Below, piece by piece: positions 53,346 to 61,661 of a DNA stretch of 64,000 bases. The stretch lies in assembly GCF_003610195.1 (NCBI RefSeq), contig NZ_RAPO01000004.1:496001-560000 (forward strand), written 5' to 3'. A model generated the notes under the pieces. That model had not been told where the DNA came from. It worked only from the letters and a program-made list of their open reading frames with translations, and ran no database searches. Source of the stretch: Halopiger aswanensis. Lineage in GTDB: Archaea > Halobacteriota > Halobacteria > Halobacteriales > Natrialbaceae. The position numbers and the translations under genes were made by a program. Each line of letters starts with the position of its first letter. Within the stretch, counting starts at the first letter, position 1.

Positions 53346-54019
53346 GTTTAGCACCTCAGGCTATATCTGTCGGTTAAGTGATTGGTGTATTCACTGTGTA
53401 TTGTAGTAGTGTACAAACTACTCAATACATACCCTGATGCTCGCCTGACTGCCTACCCACGAGTTATAGGAGGGTTTGACCCGCATTTTGAGGGTATAGA
53501 ACCACTCTTCGATGTGGTTCCGATCGACAGAATTCAGGTGCTTTTCAATCCTGATCGGAAGATGAGATTTAGATAACCGTAACCATCGACGACAAATACA
53601 GTATCGGAAAGACCGTGTTTCTCGGTTAATCGATGCAAGAACGCAACAACTAGATCGGTGCTTTATCGTCCGAACATTGTGACATCGAGAATGAATCTCG
53701 AGCCCACTATTATTGCAATTCATACCCAATACCATTCGCTGTTAATAATGACGTTTTTCTTATTAATGATGGCCTACGACGGCTTCGCCGTCAGCAGGTC
53801 CGAAAGGCTATCAGCCAGCCGATGTACCCAGCGGCGGATTGCTTGATGAGATCGTTTGACGCCGCTCGAGCGATTCTTCGCTTGTGTCTCTCAAAGCGAA
53901 TATCCGGTCACGTAGAGGCAAACGGCGAACACCCTGACGGGCATCGCCGTCCACTCACGCTTCCAACATTCATCAAATTCCGCCGCGTAATACTCGCTGA
54001 GCAGGTCTGCGAGTATCAT
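53346..54019 (-). pseudogene. Degenerate IS transposase (IS6-like, haloarchaeal)
   Basis: A full-length but ruined transposase. Reading from 54019 on the minus strand: MILADLLSEYYAAEFDECW, WTAMPVRVFAVCLYVTGYSL, then a stop, SHQAIRRWVHRLADS, SRFILDVTMFGR, a stop, FLHRLTEKHGLSDTVFVVDG, a frameshift near 53545, DRNHIEEWFYTLKMRV, NSWVGSQAS, a stop, FVHYYN, a stop, HQSLN, a stop, PEVLN. I count seven in-frame stops and one frameshift. The pattern is that of compact haloarchaeal DDE transposases usually filed under IS6. The element is immobile and old. No terminal repeats or target duplication could be identified with certainty. Confidence 0.8.
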
Positions 54020-54142
54020 AGCCAAAATAGCTCTACGACCCGCTCACTTTTCAAACCACGCTAACTAGATGGGACCTCTTTAGAGATAATTTCGCAGCTC
54101 GGTGATTTCAGAGTGTGTATTTTAATCGACAACAGTGTGTAC

Positions 54143-54163
54143 ATGGGCTCCGTTAGAGCCCAT
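54143..54163. repeat. Perfect 8-bp-stem hairpin near IS remnant
   Basis: ATGGGCTC and GAGCCCAT flank the 5-nt loop CGTTA. It lies about 125 bp upstream of the transposase remnant start and 48 bp past the RidA stop. It could be a RidA transcript end structure or part of the old IS border; neither is proven. Confidence 0.4.
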
Positions 54164-54210
54164 TTGCTAACATTATGCAGTCGTACAGCGCTTTTGGCAA
54201 AGACTCTTCA

Positions 54211-54588
54211 TCATTCAGCGCGCGCGATGACTTCGATTTCGACACCGATCTCGATTGGAAGTTGTGATATTTCTACGGCCGCTCGTGCCGGATACGGCTC
54301 GTCCATGTACTTGGCGTATACTTCGTTCACCGCCTCGTAGTCGTCCATGTCGGTGACATAGACGTTCGCTTTTAGTATATCGTCGAGAGATGCGTTGGCA
54401 GCTTCTAAGATAGCTGAAATATTCTCGATTGTCTGGGCTGTCTGCTCACGAATATCCTCCGATACGACCTCTCCGGTTTCGGGGTTAACCGGACCCTGTC
54501 CGGATACGTATATCCGCCCCTCATCCTTGATTCCCTGAGAGTACGGTCCAATTGCACTGGGGTCCTCGTCAGTCACAATCTCTTCCAT
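54211..54588 (-). CDS. RidA-family reactive enamine/imine deaminase
   Basis: RidA (YjgF/YER057c/UK114) family protein of 125 residues. Signatures are IGPYSQGI near the N-terminus, ANVYVTDMDDYEAVNEVY, and PARAAVEISQLP, which contains the substrate-carboxylate-binding Arg. It hydrolyses reactive 2-aminoacrylate-type enamines/imines and protects PLP enzymes. Family trimer size and residues are complete, so the gene should be functional. It is divergent from an IclR regulator pseudogene, with about 40 bp between the RidA start and the first recognisable IclR codons. The pair was probably once a regulated unit. Confidence 0.92.
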   Translation of the reverse strand: MEEIVTDEDPSAIGPYSQGIKDEGRIYVSGQGPVNPETGEVVSEDIREQTAQTIENISAILEAANASLDDILKANVYVTDMDDYEAVNEVYAKYMDEPYPARAAVEISQLPIEIGVEIEVIARAE

Positions 54589-54625
54589 ACTTCAGGTATC
54601 TCATAACACACCCGACCGGTCGCCT

Positions 54626-55300
54626 GGTACTACTCACACCTATCTATCGACGCTTCAGAATCTAGGTTACGTTCGCACTGTTAAAGGCAAATACACGTCG
54701 GCCTGTTCGCGTTACCGCTCGGCGAATACGTGCGATCGCACTCGCGACTTTATCAAGTCGGCAAGTCAGAAGTCGATAAACTCGCTCAAGAAACAGGCGA
54801 AGCCAGTCACTTAGTGGTCGAAAGCCACGGTCGAGAGATTTTACTGTACGAACGGTTCGGACCAGAAGCAGTTGGCGAGGACCTCTACACTCGGATCAAG
54901 GGATTTCCAAGGCGAAATCTCCACTGTTCAGCGGCCAGCAAGGCAATTCTCGCTCACCTCGAACCGGAGCGTCGAGATGATATTCTCGAAGACTACGAAT
55001 TCATCTCGAGGACGCCGAATACAATCACAGATGAGGAAACCTTGCGAGAAGAGTTTGAGAACGTACGCGCGAAAGCATTTGCTCGCAACGACGAAGAACA
55101 GATAGCTGGAGTAACGAGCCGTCGCTGCACCGATAATTCAGGATGAGACAGTGCACGGTGCGATCAGCCTCTCCGCGCCGACGAGTCGAATGCGGGGCGA
55201 ACGATTTTCGACTACAGTTCCAGAGCGAGTTGTTGATTCCGCTAATGTGATTGAGGTTAATTTACAGATGCCCGAACCAACGGTGGGATCTAATATATAA
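54626..55300 (+). pseudogene. IclR-family regulator pseudogene (two frameshifts, 5' truncation)
   Basis: Remnant of an IclR regulator. Codons from about 54629 read TTHTYLSTLQNLGYVRTVKG, the end of the HTH; the first part of the HTH is missing. One base is lost after 54694 (TACACGTC, expected TAC-CAC-GTC), after which VGLFALPLGEYVRSHSRLYQ continues. The ligand domain is open to about 55110, where one extra base (GTA-A-CGA-GCC) shifts the frame; the continuation AVAAPIIQDETVHGAISLS runs to a TAA at 55298-55300. Undoing both shifts restores the C-terminal two thirds. Inactivation appears recent because no other stop occurs. Confidence 0.82.
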
Positions 55301-55769
55301 TATCAGTACGAATTAAATTTTCGTTTAACCGTTAAGGGTCTTCCCATTCATGAGGTTGTGTGTCACCCTAAATTTTGACGATGACAAAACTGACTCCCGT
55401 AACTGAAACTCACAGGCAATCTCGAACCCGACACATATTACACTAGTACCGTTGTAAATAACACATTAAGCTTTCAACGGAAAAGTGCTAATTCCGGAGC
55501 ATAGAATTAGAATGCTACAAACGAAACTTGACCACAACAGTATACCCGTGGACTATACGTAGGGGCAACCACGCTGCAGTTCGGGTTGAGATAGATGAAA
55601 TGCAGAATACTATAGTATATTATATGATGTATATTTTTACAGTTGTACTCTTGTAACGGATCACTGACTGTCCGGTTCCGATTTTATACACAACGAGTGA
55701 CCGTCGATTCGGTACCTGCATTCGAATATATCGAATACCGCCTGGATCGACTGATCCCCTGCGTCCGAG
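55301..55769. other. AT-rich region of about 470 bp without genes
   Basis: Contains no acidic frame and many short AT stretches, for example around 55605-55640. It separates the IclR pseudogene from an intact IclR gene whose stop is at 55770. Its composition is markedly different from the GC-rich genes. I see no recognisable repeat, RNA or transposase fragment in it. Confidence 0.55.
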
Positions 55770-56546
55770 CTACGAGTGTGCGATATTGAGCTCGAGTTCG
55801 TTCGCGGCGCCAAGCAGCAGATTCGGAAGTTCTTCCTCGAAGCGCTCGCCCTTTAGGCGGTGACTCGGACCGGTAACGCTGAGTCCGCCGATGACGTCGC
55901 CATCTGGTCCACAGATGGGGACACCCACCGCGTGTGTGCCGCGCAGGGATTCCTCACGGTTGAAGGCGTACCCGCGCTCGCGGACTGTTTCAAGTTCGGC
56001 ACGAAGCTCATCGGGATCGGTGATCGTGCGCTCCGTCACGGGCTCAAAGGCCATGCGTTCGAACATATCGGACAGTTTTGGCTCGGGAAGTTCCGACAAG
56101 ATCGCCTTCCCGGCTGACGCTGCGTACAGCGGGATACGGCTCCCGATACCGGGGTCAGTCCGGACCGCGTGTTCGCCGACTGACCGCGCTAAGTACACCG
56201 CCTTCCCGTGTTCCTCAACAAAGAACTGTGCTCGTTCGCCGGTCTCCTCGGCGAGCGCCTCAACTTTTTCTCGGACAAGGCCGTACCCCCGATAGCTGTT
56301 CCGGGCAGTCACCCCGATCTCAAGGAATTGGAGGCCAACGTGATAGCCGTCTTCGCGCTCAACGACGTACTCGAGGTCCTCGAGCGTCCGCAGGTGCCGA
56401 TGAATCGTACTCTTCGCATAGTCGAGATCAGCCGCGAGCGCTGACAATGACGCACCCTCTCTATCTGCGATATATTCGACTATGCTGAACATCGTTCGTG
56501 CCGTCTGGACTGAATCTGTTGGACCAGCCCTGTTTGGTGTGTCCAT
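55770..56546 (-). CDS. IclR-family transcriptional regulator
   Basis: IclR regulator of 258 residues. The winged HTH is MFSIVEYIADREGASLSALA, then YAKSTIHRHLRTLEDLEYV; the effector domain contains GERAQFFVEEHGKAVYLAR, YAASAGKAILSELPE and the conserved NREESLRGTHAVGVPI, plus GGLSVTGPSHR. Such proteins repress or activate catabolic genes in response to pathway acids. It is divergent from an MFS transporter gene with 51 bp between the starts. A perfect palindrome lies there, overlapping the MFS promoter, so it very likely controls the transporter and perhaps the downstream sugar-acid genes. Confidence 0.94.
   Translation of the reverse strand: MDTPNRAGPTDSVQTARTMFSIVEYIADREGASLSALAADLDYAKSTIHRHLRTLEDLEYVVEREDGYHVGLQFLEIGVTARNSYRGYGLVREKVEALAEETGERAQFFVEEHGKAVYLARSVGEHAVRTDPGIGSRIPLYAASAGKAILSELPEPKLSDMFERMAFEPVTERTITDPDELRAELETVRERGYAFNREESLRGTHAVGVPICGPDGDVIGGLSVTGPSHRLKGERFEEELPNLLLGAANELELNIAHS
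56475..56490. promoter_or_regulatory. Second, imperfect copy of the IclR palindrome inside the regulator gene
   Basis: TTCGACTATGCTGAAC matches the promoter palindrome (TTCGACTATGTCGAAC) at 14 of 16 positions, 106 bp away and in the same orientation. It lies within the first codons of the IclR gene, where it encodes the conserved FSIVEY region, so the match could be due to protein constraint. Confidence 0.3.
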
Positions 56547-56570
56547 GAGGCATGTTAGGATTCGCCACCA

Positions 56571-56578
56571 TTAAAAAG
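56571..56578. promoter_or_regulatory. Shared AT box of the divergent IclR/MFS promoters
   Basis: TTAAAAAG is centred about 24 nt upstream of the MFS ATG on the plus strand and about 28 nt upstream of the IclR ATG on the minus strand. Either gene could use it as TATA box, giving two leaderless transcripts in competition. Confidence 0.5.
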
Positions 56579-56580
56579 TA

Positions 56581-56595
56581 TTCGACTATGTCGAA
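56581..56595. promoter_or_regulatory. Perfect 15-bp palindrome, probable IclR operator
   Basis: TTCGACTATGTCGAA has two perfect 6-bp arms around TAT. It lies between the AT box and the MFS start codon, only 2 bp from the ATG, and on the other side covers the upstream element of the IclR promoter. Binding there would block the MFS transcript. Confidence 0.65.
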
Positions 56596-56597
56596 CA

Positions 56598-57941
56598 ATG
56601 GTGTCCGTGCTGTGCGACGTTCAGGGAACCAGTCCAGCGTATAGTACCTATAAACATACCTTTAATTTAGACACGCTCGAGTTGTCCGGTGTGGTATCGC
56701 TCTCGTCTGTCGTCGGAGACGACACGGATCTCGTGAGTGAACGGCCGTTCCAGTTACTGTTGCTCATTAATGTTCTCCCACCGCTCGGCACAGCACTCCT
56801 CTCGCCGGTGTTGGGTTCGCTCGTTAAGCCGTTAGGTGCGTCGACGGCGAACATCGGGCTGCTGCTGTCCACGTTCACTGCGCCAGCCATCTTCGTCATC
56901 CCTGTCGCGGGCGTCGTTTCCGATAGATACGGCCGTCGTCCGGTTCTCATTTTTGGACTGTTGTGGTTCGGCCTTACCGGGACGGCTATCGCACTCGTCT
57001 CAACGTTCGAGGCCGCGCTCATGCTCCGGTTCCTCCAGGGCATTGGCTTCGCCGCGCTCACACCCATCATCATCACTAGCCTCGGTGATCTCTATACGGG
57101 AACCAAGGAGGCGACTGCGCAGGGGTTGCGGTTCTCCGGATCGGGGCTCTCCCAGACAGTTTTCCCACTCGCCGCTGGCGTCCTCGTCGGGATGGCATGG
57201 CAGTATCCGTTCCTCCTATATGCCGTCGCATTCCCCATTGCAGCGATCGTCTACGTCTGGTTCGAGGAGCCAATCGAGCCGACGTCGGACGATGACTCGC
57301 CCACGGACTTCCGCGAACAACTCTCGGATCTGTGCACGCTCGTTGCCCATCGACGCGCGTGGTCAATGGTTGTCGCCCGTGGCTCTGCGAACCTCGCGTG
57401 GTTCGGTTTTCTCACGTACAACTCTATCCTCATCGTGGACGTGCTCGGCGGCACACCTGCCCAAGCTGGGCTGCTCGCGGCACTTGCCAGTCTCACGTAT
57501 GCACTCGCGGCGACGCAGGCGGGCCGTATTGCTGATCTGTTCGATGATCGGGTCTACCCGCTCATCGCGTCAAACACATCGATGGGTGTGGGGCTCGCGC
57601 TCGTCTTCCTCGCAACGTCGCTGGCTGTAGCCGCCATTGGCGTCGTCCTCATGGGCATCGGCTTTGGGCTCGTGCTCTCGATATACCGCAGCATCATTAC
57701 GGGCCTCGCACCGTCGGATCTCCGCGGCGGCCTCGTCAGCCTCAGCGAGGGCAGCGGCCGCGCAGCCGCGACGATGACGCCGGTTCTGATGGGAGCCGCT
57801 ATCGCCGTTACCACATCGCACCTCGGCTTCGCGGTGGCTGTGCGAACTGTGGGTGTAGCGATAGGGCTGCTCAGCGCGGGGACGGGCATTGCGTGCCTGC
57901 TTGCGATGAGTACGGCAGCACCGCTTCGTATGGACCGTTGA
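56598..57941 (+). CDS. MFS transporter
   Basis: Major facilitator transporter of 447 residues with about twelve helices. The loop 2-3 signature reads GVVSDRYGRRPVLIFG; the second-half loop reads AGRIADLFDDRVYPL. The N-terminal 45 residues before the first helix are long and polar, so a GTG near 56689 or 56731 could be the true start, but the AT box 24 nt upstream favours 56598. It likely imports (or exports) an organic acid for the adjacent catabolic genes. It is divergent from the IclR regulator and converges with the glutaryl-CoA dehydrogenase-like gene. Confidence 0.9.
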   Translation: MVSVLCDVQGTSPAYSTYKHTFNLDTLELSGVVSLSSVVGDDTDLVSERPFQLLLLINVLPPLGTALLSPVLGSLVKPLGASTANIGLLLSTFTAPAIFVIPVAGVVSDRYGRRPVLIFGLLWFGLTGTAIALVSTFEAALMLRFLQGIGFAALTPIIITSLGDLYTGTKEATAQGLRFSGSGLSQTVFPLAAGVLVGMAWQYPFLLYAVAFPIAAIVYVWFEEPIEPTSDDDSPTDFREQLSDLCTLVAHRRAWSMVVARGSANLAWFGFLTYNSILIVDVLGGTPAQAGLLAALASLTYALAATQAGRIADLFDDRVYPLIASNTSMGVGLALVFLATSLAVAAIGVVLMGIGFGLVLSIYRSIITGLAPSDLRGGLVSLSEGSGRAAATMTPVLMGAAIAVTTSHLGFAVAVRTVGVAIGLLSAGTGIACLLAMSTAAPLRMDR

Positions 57942-58035
57942 GGCTGCAACTCCAGAAATTTTGATCGCCTCTCCACGGTGCTCGTCGATCAGCGAGGCCG
58001 GCAAGTACGTCAACCTCAGAAGTTCAATTTCGTGA

Positions 58036-59196
58036 TTACTGGTATGCTTGGATACCGGTGAGGTCCTCGCCGAGGATTAGCGTGTGGATGTCATGGGTAC
58101 CCTCGTAGGTGTAGACGGTTTCCATGTTCGCCATGTGGCGCATCGGTGAGTAGTCTGCGGTAATGCCGTTTCCGCCGAGCATCTCGCGGGCGACCCGAGA
58201 CTGGTCGCGGGCCATCCGGACGTTGTTGCGCTTGGCCATTGAGACGTGCTGGGGACGCATTCTCCCCTCCTCTTTGAGCTCCGCAAGCCGATGAGCGAGC
58301 AGTTGCGCGAGCGTGATCTGGGTGGCCATTTCGGCGAGTTTCTGCTGTTGCATCTGGAAGCCGCCGATAGGCTTCCCAAACTGCTCGCGATCGGTAGCGT
58401 AGTCGCGTGCGGTCTCGAAGCAGTCGCGAGCGGCACCGACCGCACCCCACGCGATACCGTATCGTGCCTGCGTAAGACATGACAGCGGCCCCTTCATTCC
58501 TGAGACGCCAGGCAGCAGGTTTTCCTTTGGAATGTGTACGTTTTGCAGGCTGATTTCGCCTGTAATCGAAGCTCGCAGCGAGAGTTTCTCCTCAATCTTG
58601 TTCGTGGTGACGCCGTCACGGTCGGTCTCCACGAGGAATCCCCGGACAGGATTATCGTCCTCGCTGGTATCTTTTGCCCAGACGACCGCGATATCTGCGA
58701 TAGGTGAGTTCGTAATCCACGTCTTCGAGCCGTTCAGGACGTATTCGTCACCGTTACGTTCGGCAGTGGTCTCCATTGCGGACGGATTCGAGCCGTGTTC
58801 GGGCTCGGTAAGACCGAAACATCCGACTGCCTCGCCAGTGCCGAGCTTCGGTAGCCACTCGTCTTTCTGCTCGTCGCTGCCGTACGCATGGATGGGGTAC
58901 ATCACGAGTGCCCCCTGCACGCTCGCCATTGAGCGCAGTCCGGAGTCGCAGGCCTCCAACTCCTGCATCAGGAGGCCGTAGGCCGTCTCGCTGACGTTCG
59001 CCGAACCGTATCCCTCCAAGTTCGGTGCGTAGAACCCCATCTCTCCCATCTTCGGGATGAGATCTCTCGGAAACGTACCGTCTATCCAGTGTTGGCCGAT
59101 ATCGTCGACTTCGCCTTCAACGAACTCGCGAGCGGATTCGACGAGTAACTGCTCCGATTGGGAAAGTGATGCCTCCAGGTCGAAGTAATCGAGCAT
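58036..59196 (-). CDS. gcdH: Glutaryl-CoA dehydrogenase-like acyl-CoA dehydrogenase
   Basis: Acyl-CoA dehydrogenase of 386 residues, closest in motif pattern to glutaryl-CoA dehydrogenases: LRSMASVQGALVMYPI, EAVGCFGLTEPEHGSNPS, GSKTWITNSPIADIAVVWAK, SLRASITGEI, ARYGIAWGAVGAA and the C-terminal YEGTHDIHTLILGEDLTG. The catalytic Glu is in TYEGTHD. GCDH oxidises and decarboxylates glutaryl-CoA to crotonyl-CoA. The start at 59196 (MLDYFDLEASLSQ) is the family's usual N-terminus. It is the third gene of a unit with two enolase-superfamily genes (49-bp gap). A dicarboxyl-CoA substrate is plausible. Confidence 0.88.
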   Translation of the reverse strand: MLDYFDLEASLSQSEQLLVESAREFVEGEVDDIGQHWIDGTFPRDLIPKMGEMGFYAPNLEGYGSANVSETAYGLLMQELEACDSGLRSMASVQGALVMYPIHAYGSDEQKDEWLPKLGTGEAVGCFGLTEPEHGSNPSAMETTAERNGDEYVLNGSKTWITNSPIADIAVVWAKDTSEDDNPVRGFLVETDRDGVTTNKIEEKLSLRASITGEISLQNVHIPKENLLPGVSGMKGPLSCLTQARYGIAWGAVGAARDCFETARDYATDREQFGKPIGGFQMQQQKLAEMATQITLAQLLAHRLAELKEEGRMRPQHVSMAKRNNVRMARDQSRVAREMLGGNGITADYSPMRHMANMETVYTYEGTHDIHTLILGEDLTGIQAYQ

Positions 59197-59245
59197 ATGC
59201 CAACTTACGTGTCCACCAATAAATAACCAACCTACGCGAGGGGGT

Positions 59246-60463
59246 TCAGAACCCAGATGTGCCGTCGAGACGGTGCTCCTCAACCACCGCTTCGTCAAGT
59301 TCGATGCCGAGGCCAGGCTCTTCTGGTACCTCGATGGATCCGTCCTGAATTAGGGGTTCGTCGCGCTCGAGCAGGTCGTCCCACCACTCGACTTCCAGCG
59401 CGTGGTACTCCAGCAGGTCAAAGTTCGGAACGGCAGCACCGAGGTGGACGCATGCCATCGTTCCAACGGGGCTGCAGACGTTGTGCGGGGACATCGGGAT
59501 GTAGTTCTCTTCTGCACGGTCTGCAACCCGCATCGTCTCCGTGAGTCCGCCGACTGTCGTCGGGTCTGGGGTGATAACATCGACGCCGTGTTCGTAGATA
59601 AGTTCGGAGAGTTCGAATACGCGGAATCGGTTCTCACCGGTCGCAACCGGCGTCCGTGTGGCCTGTGTGACTTCCTTCTGAGCATCCATATTCTCCGGCG
59701 GCACGAGGTCCTCGAGCCACATCAGGTCGAACTCCTCGAGCTCGTAGGCTAGTCGCTTGGCGCTCTCGACGGAGTAATCCCAGTGGCAGTCGAACGCTAG
59801 GTCTACGTCGTAGCCGATCTCCTCACGGACCGCTGCCACTATTTCTCGCTTCTCCCGGACGGCAGCGTTCGTAAGGCGGCCGTTGTACGGGTCGTTGGCG
59901 TTGTCCGCGGGCAGGTCGAGGTCGAATTTGAGCGCGTCGAAGCCCATATCGGTGACGCGCGCAGCCTCCGCGGCGTACGCCTCCGGCGTGTACGCTTCGG
60001 TATCCGCGTAGTCGGTCGCGCCGTCCTCGACGGCGTACGCCTCGCCGGCGTGGCAGTCGCAGTAGAGCCGGACTTCGTCACGGTACTTCGAACCAAGCAA
60101 CTGGTACACCGGGAGGCCGAGAATTTTCCCGGCAGCGTCCAGCAAGGCGACCTCGATTCCCGAGGCTGCGGTAACAACCTTTCCGGTGGTACCGCCGTGG
60201 CCGGACATCTCCTGGAAGATATACCGAACAAGGCGCTCCACGTCAAGCGGGTTCTCGCCGACGAGAAACCGGTTGGTATACTCTACGAGTTCGGGGATTC
60301 CACCACCCCGATAGGACTCGCCGATACCAGTGACGCCGGCATCCGTCTCCACTTTGATGAGGTTCCATTCGAAGTTGCCTTCGACAACGCACGCGTCGAT
60401 GCTTGTGATTGCTACGTCTCTGTCCGGGTCGCGAGTCTCGATGTGGTCCGAAAAGTCTCTCAT
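59246..60463 (-). CDS. Enolase-superfamily (mandelate racemase-like) dehydratase/epimerase
   Basis: Enolase-superfamily enzyme of 405 residues. The N-terminal capping domain (about 1-130) precedes the barrel with FDALKFDLDL, the metal ligands in AFDCHWDYS, WLEDLVPPEN and ATGENRF, and the base pair in ITPDPTTVGG and MSPHNVCSPVG. The Lys-x-Asp pattern (KFD) and a final His resemble mandelate racemase-type acid-sugar dehydratases rather than muconate cycloisomerases. It abstracts the proton alpha to a carboxylate and dehydrates or epimerises the substrate. It overlaps the next gene upstream by 4 bp (ATGA). Confidence 0.88.
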   Translation of the reverse strand: MRDFSDHIETRDPDRDVAITSIDACVVEGNFEWNLIKVETDAGVTGIGESYRGGGIPELVEYTNRFLVGENPLDVERLVRYIFQEMSGHGGTTGKVVTAASGIEVALLDAAGKILGLPVYQLLGSKYRDEVRLYCDCHAGEAYAVEDGATDYADTEAYTPEAYAAEAARVTDMGFDALKFDLDLPADNANDPYNGRLTNAAVREKREIVAAVREEIGYDVDLAFDCHWDYSVESAKRLAYELEEFDLMWLEDLVPPENMDAQKEVTQATRTPVATGENRFRVFELSELIYEHGVDVITPDPTTVGGLTETMRVADRAEENYIPMSPHNVCSPVGTMACVHLGAAVPNFDLLEYHALEVEWWDDLLERDEPLIQDGSIEVPEEPGLGIELDEAVVEEHRLDGTSGF

Positions 60464-61569
60464 TGGTCTTTGAACTGCTGGAGGGCGTTTTCGTCGAGCG
60501 GTACGCCGTGGCCGGGGCGGTCCGGAAGGGCAATCATCCCGTTGTCGTCGGGCTGTACAGGGTCAGCGACGACATCGTCGAACGCCTTCACGTCCATGTC
60601 GCGGTAGAAGTACTCCACCCAGAGACCGTTCTCGATAGCGCCGAGCAGCGAGGCGTGGATGTTCCAGTTGTAGTGGGGCGCAATGGGGATGTCGTAGGCG
60701 GCAGCGTAGTGGGCGATCTTCAGCCACTCAGTAATGCCGCCACAGACAGTGACGTCCGGCTGGAGGATGGTTGCAGCGCCCTGATCAGCAAGGCGCGCGA
60801 AGTTGTGCCGCGTTCCCTCTAGTTCCCCGGTCGCGACCGGATAGTTCAGAGCACTGTTGACCTCCGCCATCGTATCCACTCGGTCGATCATCACGGGCTC
60901 CTCGATAAAGTACGGGTCGTAGGGCTCGAACGCACGGCACGCCCGCGTAGCCGCTGTCGTTGATGACCAGACTCCATTGGCGTCTAGAAGGAGCGTGCGC
61001 TCGTCGCCGATCGCTTCACGGACTGCAGCGACACGATCCACCTCCTCGTCGATAGATCGGCGGCCGACCTTCATCTTCACGATGTCATGGCCCTCGTCAA
61101 GGTACCGCTGTATCTCGTTACGGAGGCCTTGGTGACCCTTGTCGTCGCGGTAGTATCCGCCACTGGCGTACGACGGCACGCGCTCGGAGTGCCCGCCGAG
61201 CAGCTTGTGCAGCGGCTCACCTGCGGCTTTCCCTTTTAGGTCCCAGAGCGCGATGTCCACCGTTGAGATGGCGCGCAACAGCAGACCTGTCCGTCCGATC
61301 TGGACATTACCGTCGTACATTTCGTGCCACAGTCGCTCTGTGTCTCGAGGGTCCTCGCCGCGGAGGACCGGCGCCAGTAGCTCCTCGACCGCGTCGGCGA
61401 TGAGTCCGGCGCCCTCGTACCCCAGCGAGTAGCCGACTCCCTCGTGGCCGGTATCAGTTCTTACGTACGTTATCGCGTGGTCTCGGTATGTGAGCGTGCG
61501 ATTGGAGAACGATACTGGGGTCTCCAAGGGTAACTTGATTGGAAACGATTCTACGTCTGTGATTTCCAT
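60460..61569 (-). CDS. Enolase-superfamily (MR/MLE) enzyme, second paralogue
   Basis: Enolase-superfamily enzyme of 369 residues from ATG 61569 (MEITDVESFPIKLPLETPV). Catalytic acid/base Lys pair is in DIVKMKVGRR (Lys-x-Lys); metal ligands are in LLLDANGVW, YFIEEPV and ATGELEG, with QPDVTVCGGI and APHYNWNIH closing the barrel. The Lys-x-Lys motif places it nearer muconate-lactonising and racemase branches, different from its operon partner. Its stop overlaps the start of the partner gene, so both are made together, suggesting two successive steps. The first 20 codons of the longer frame are not used. Divergent from LarA-like gene. Confidence 0.88.
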   Translation of the reverse strand: MEITDVESFPIKLPLETPVSFSNRTLTYRDHAITYVRTDTGHEGVGYSLGYEGAGLIADAVEELLAPVLRGEDPRDTERLWHEMYDGNVQIGRTGLLLRAISTVDIALWDLKGKAAGEPLHKLLGGHSERVPSYASGGYYRDDKGHQGLRNEIQRYLDEGHDIVKMKVGRRSIDEEVDRVAAVREAIGDERTLLLDANGVWSSTTAATRACRAFEPYDPYFIEEPVMIDRVDTMAEVNSALNYPVATGELEGTRHNFARLADQGAATILQPDVTVCGGITEWLKIAHYAAAYDIPIAPHYNWNIHASLLGAIENGLWVEYFYRDMDVKAFDDVVADPVQPDDNGMIALPDRPGHGVPLDENALQQFKDQ

Positions 61570-61661
61570 GCTACGAGGGGTGACACACGTACACAAGTAG
61601 CCAATTGTAGCGGCAACACTCTCACCCATAGTATTAGTGGGACGCCCGCAACAGCCCGGAC
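61570..61661. promoter_or_regulatory. Divergent promoter between enolase and LarA-like units
   Basis: Only 92 bp separate the two start codons. On the plus strand CATAGTATTAG (61627-61637) lies about 30 nt upstream of the LarA-like ATG. On the minus strand ACAATTGG lies near 61600-61610. A GTGACACACGTACAC stretch near 61580-61595 could bind a regulator. Coregulation of both units is likely. Confidence 0.5.

Noticed and set aside
53822-54064. 80-codon plus-strand ORF
   Set aside because: Antisense to the transposase remnant; no acidic character or motif.
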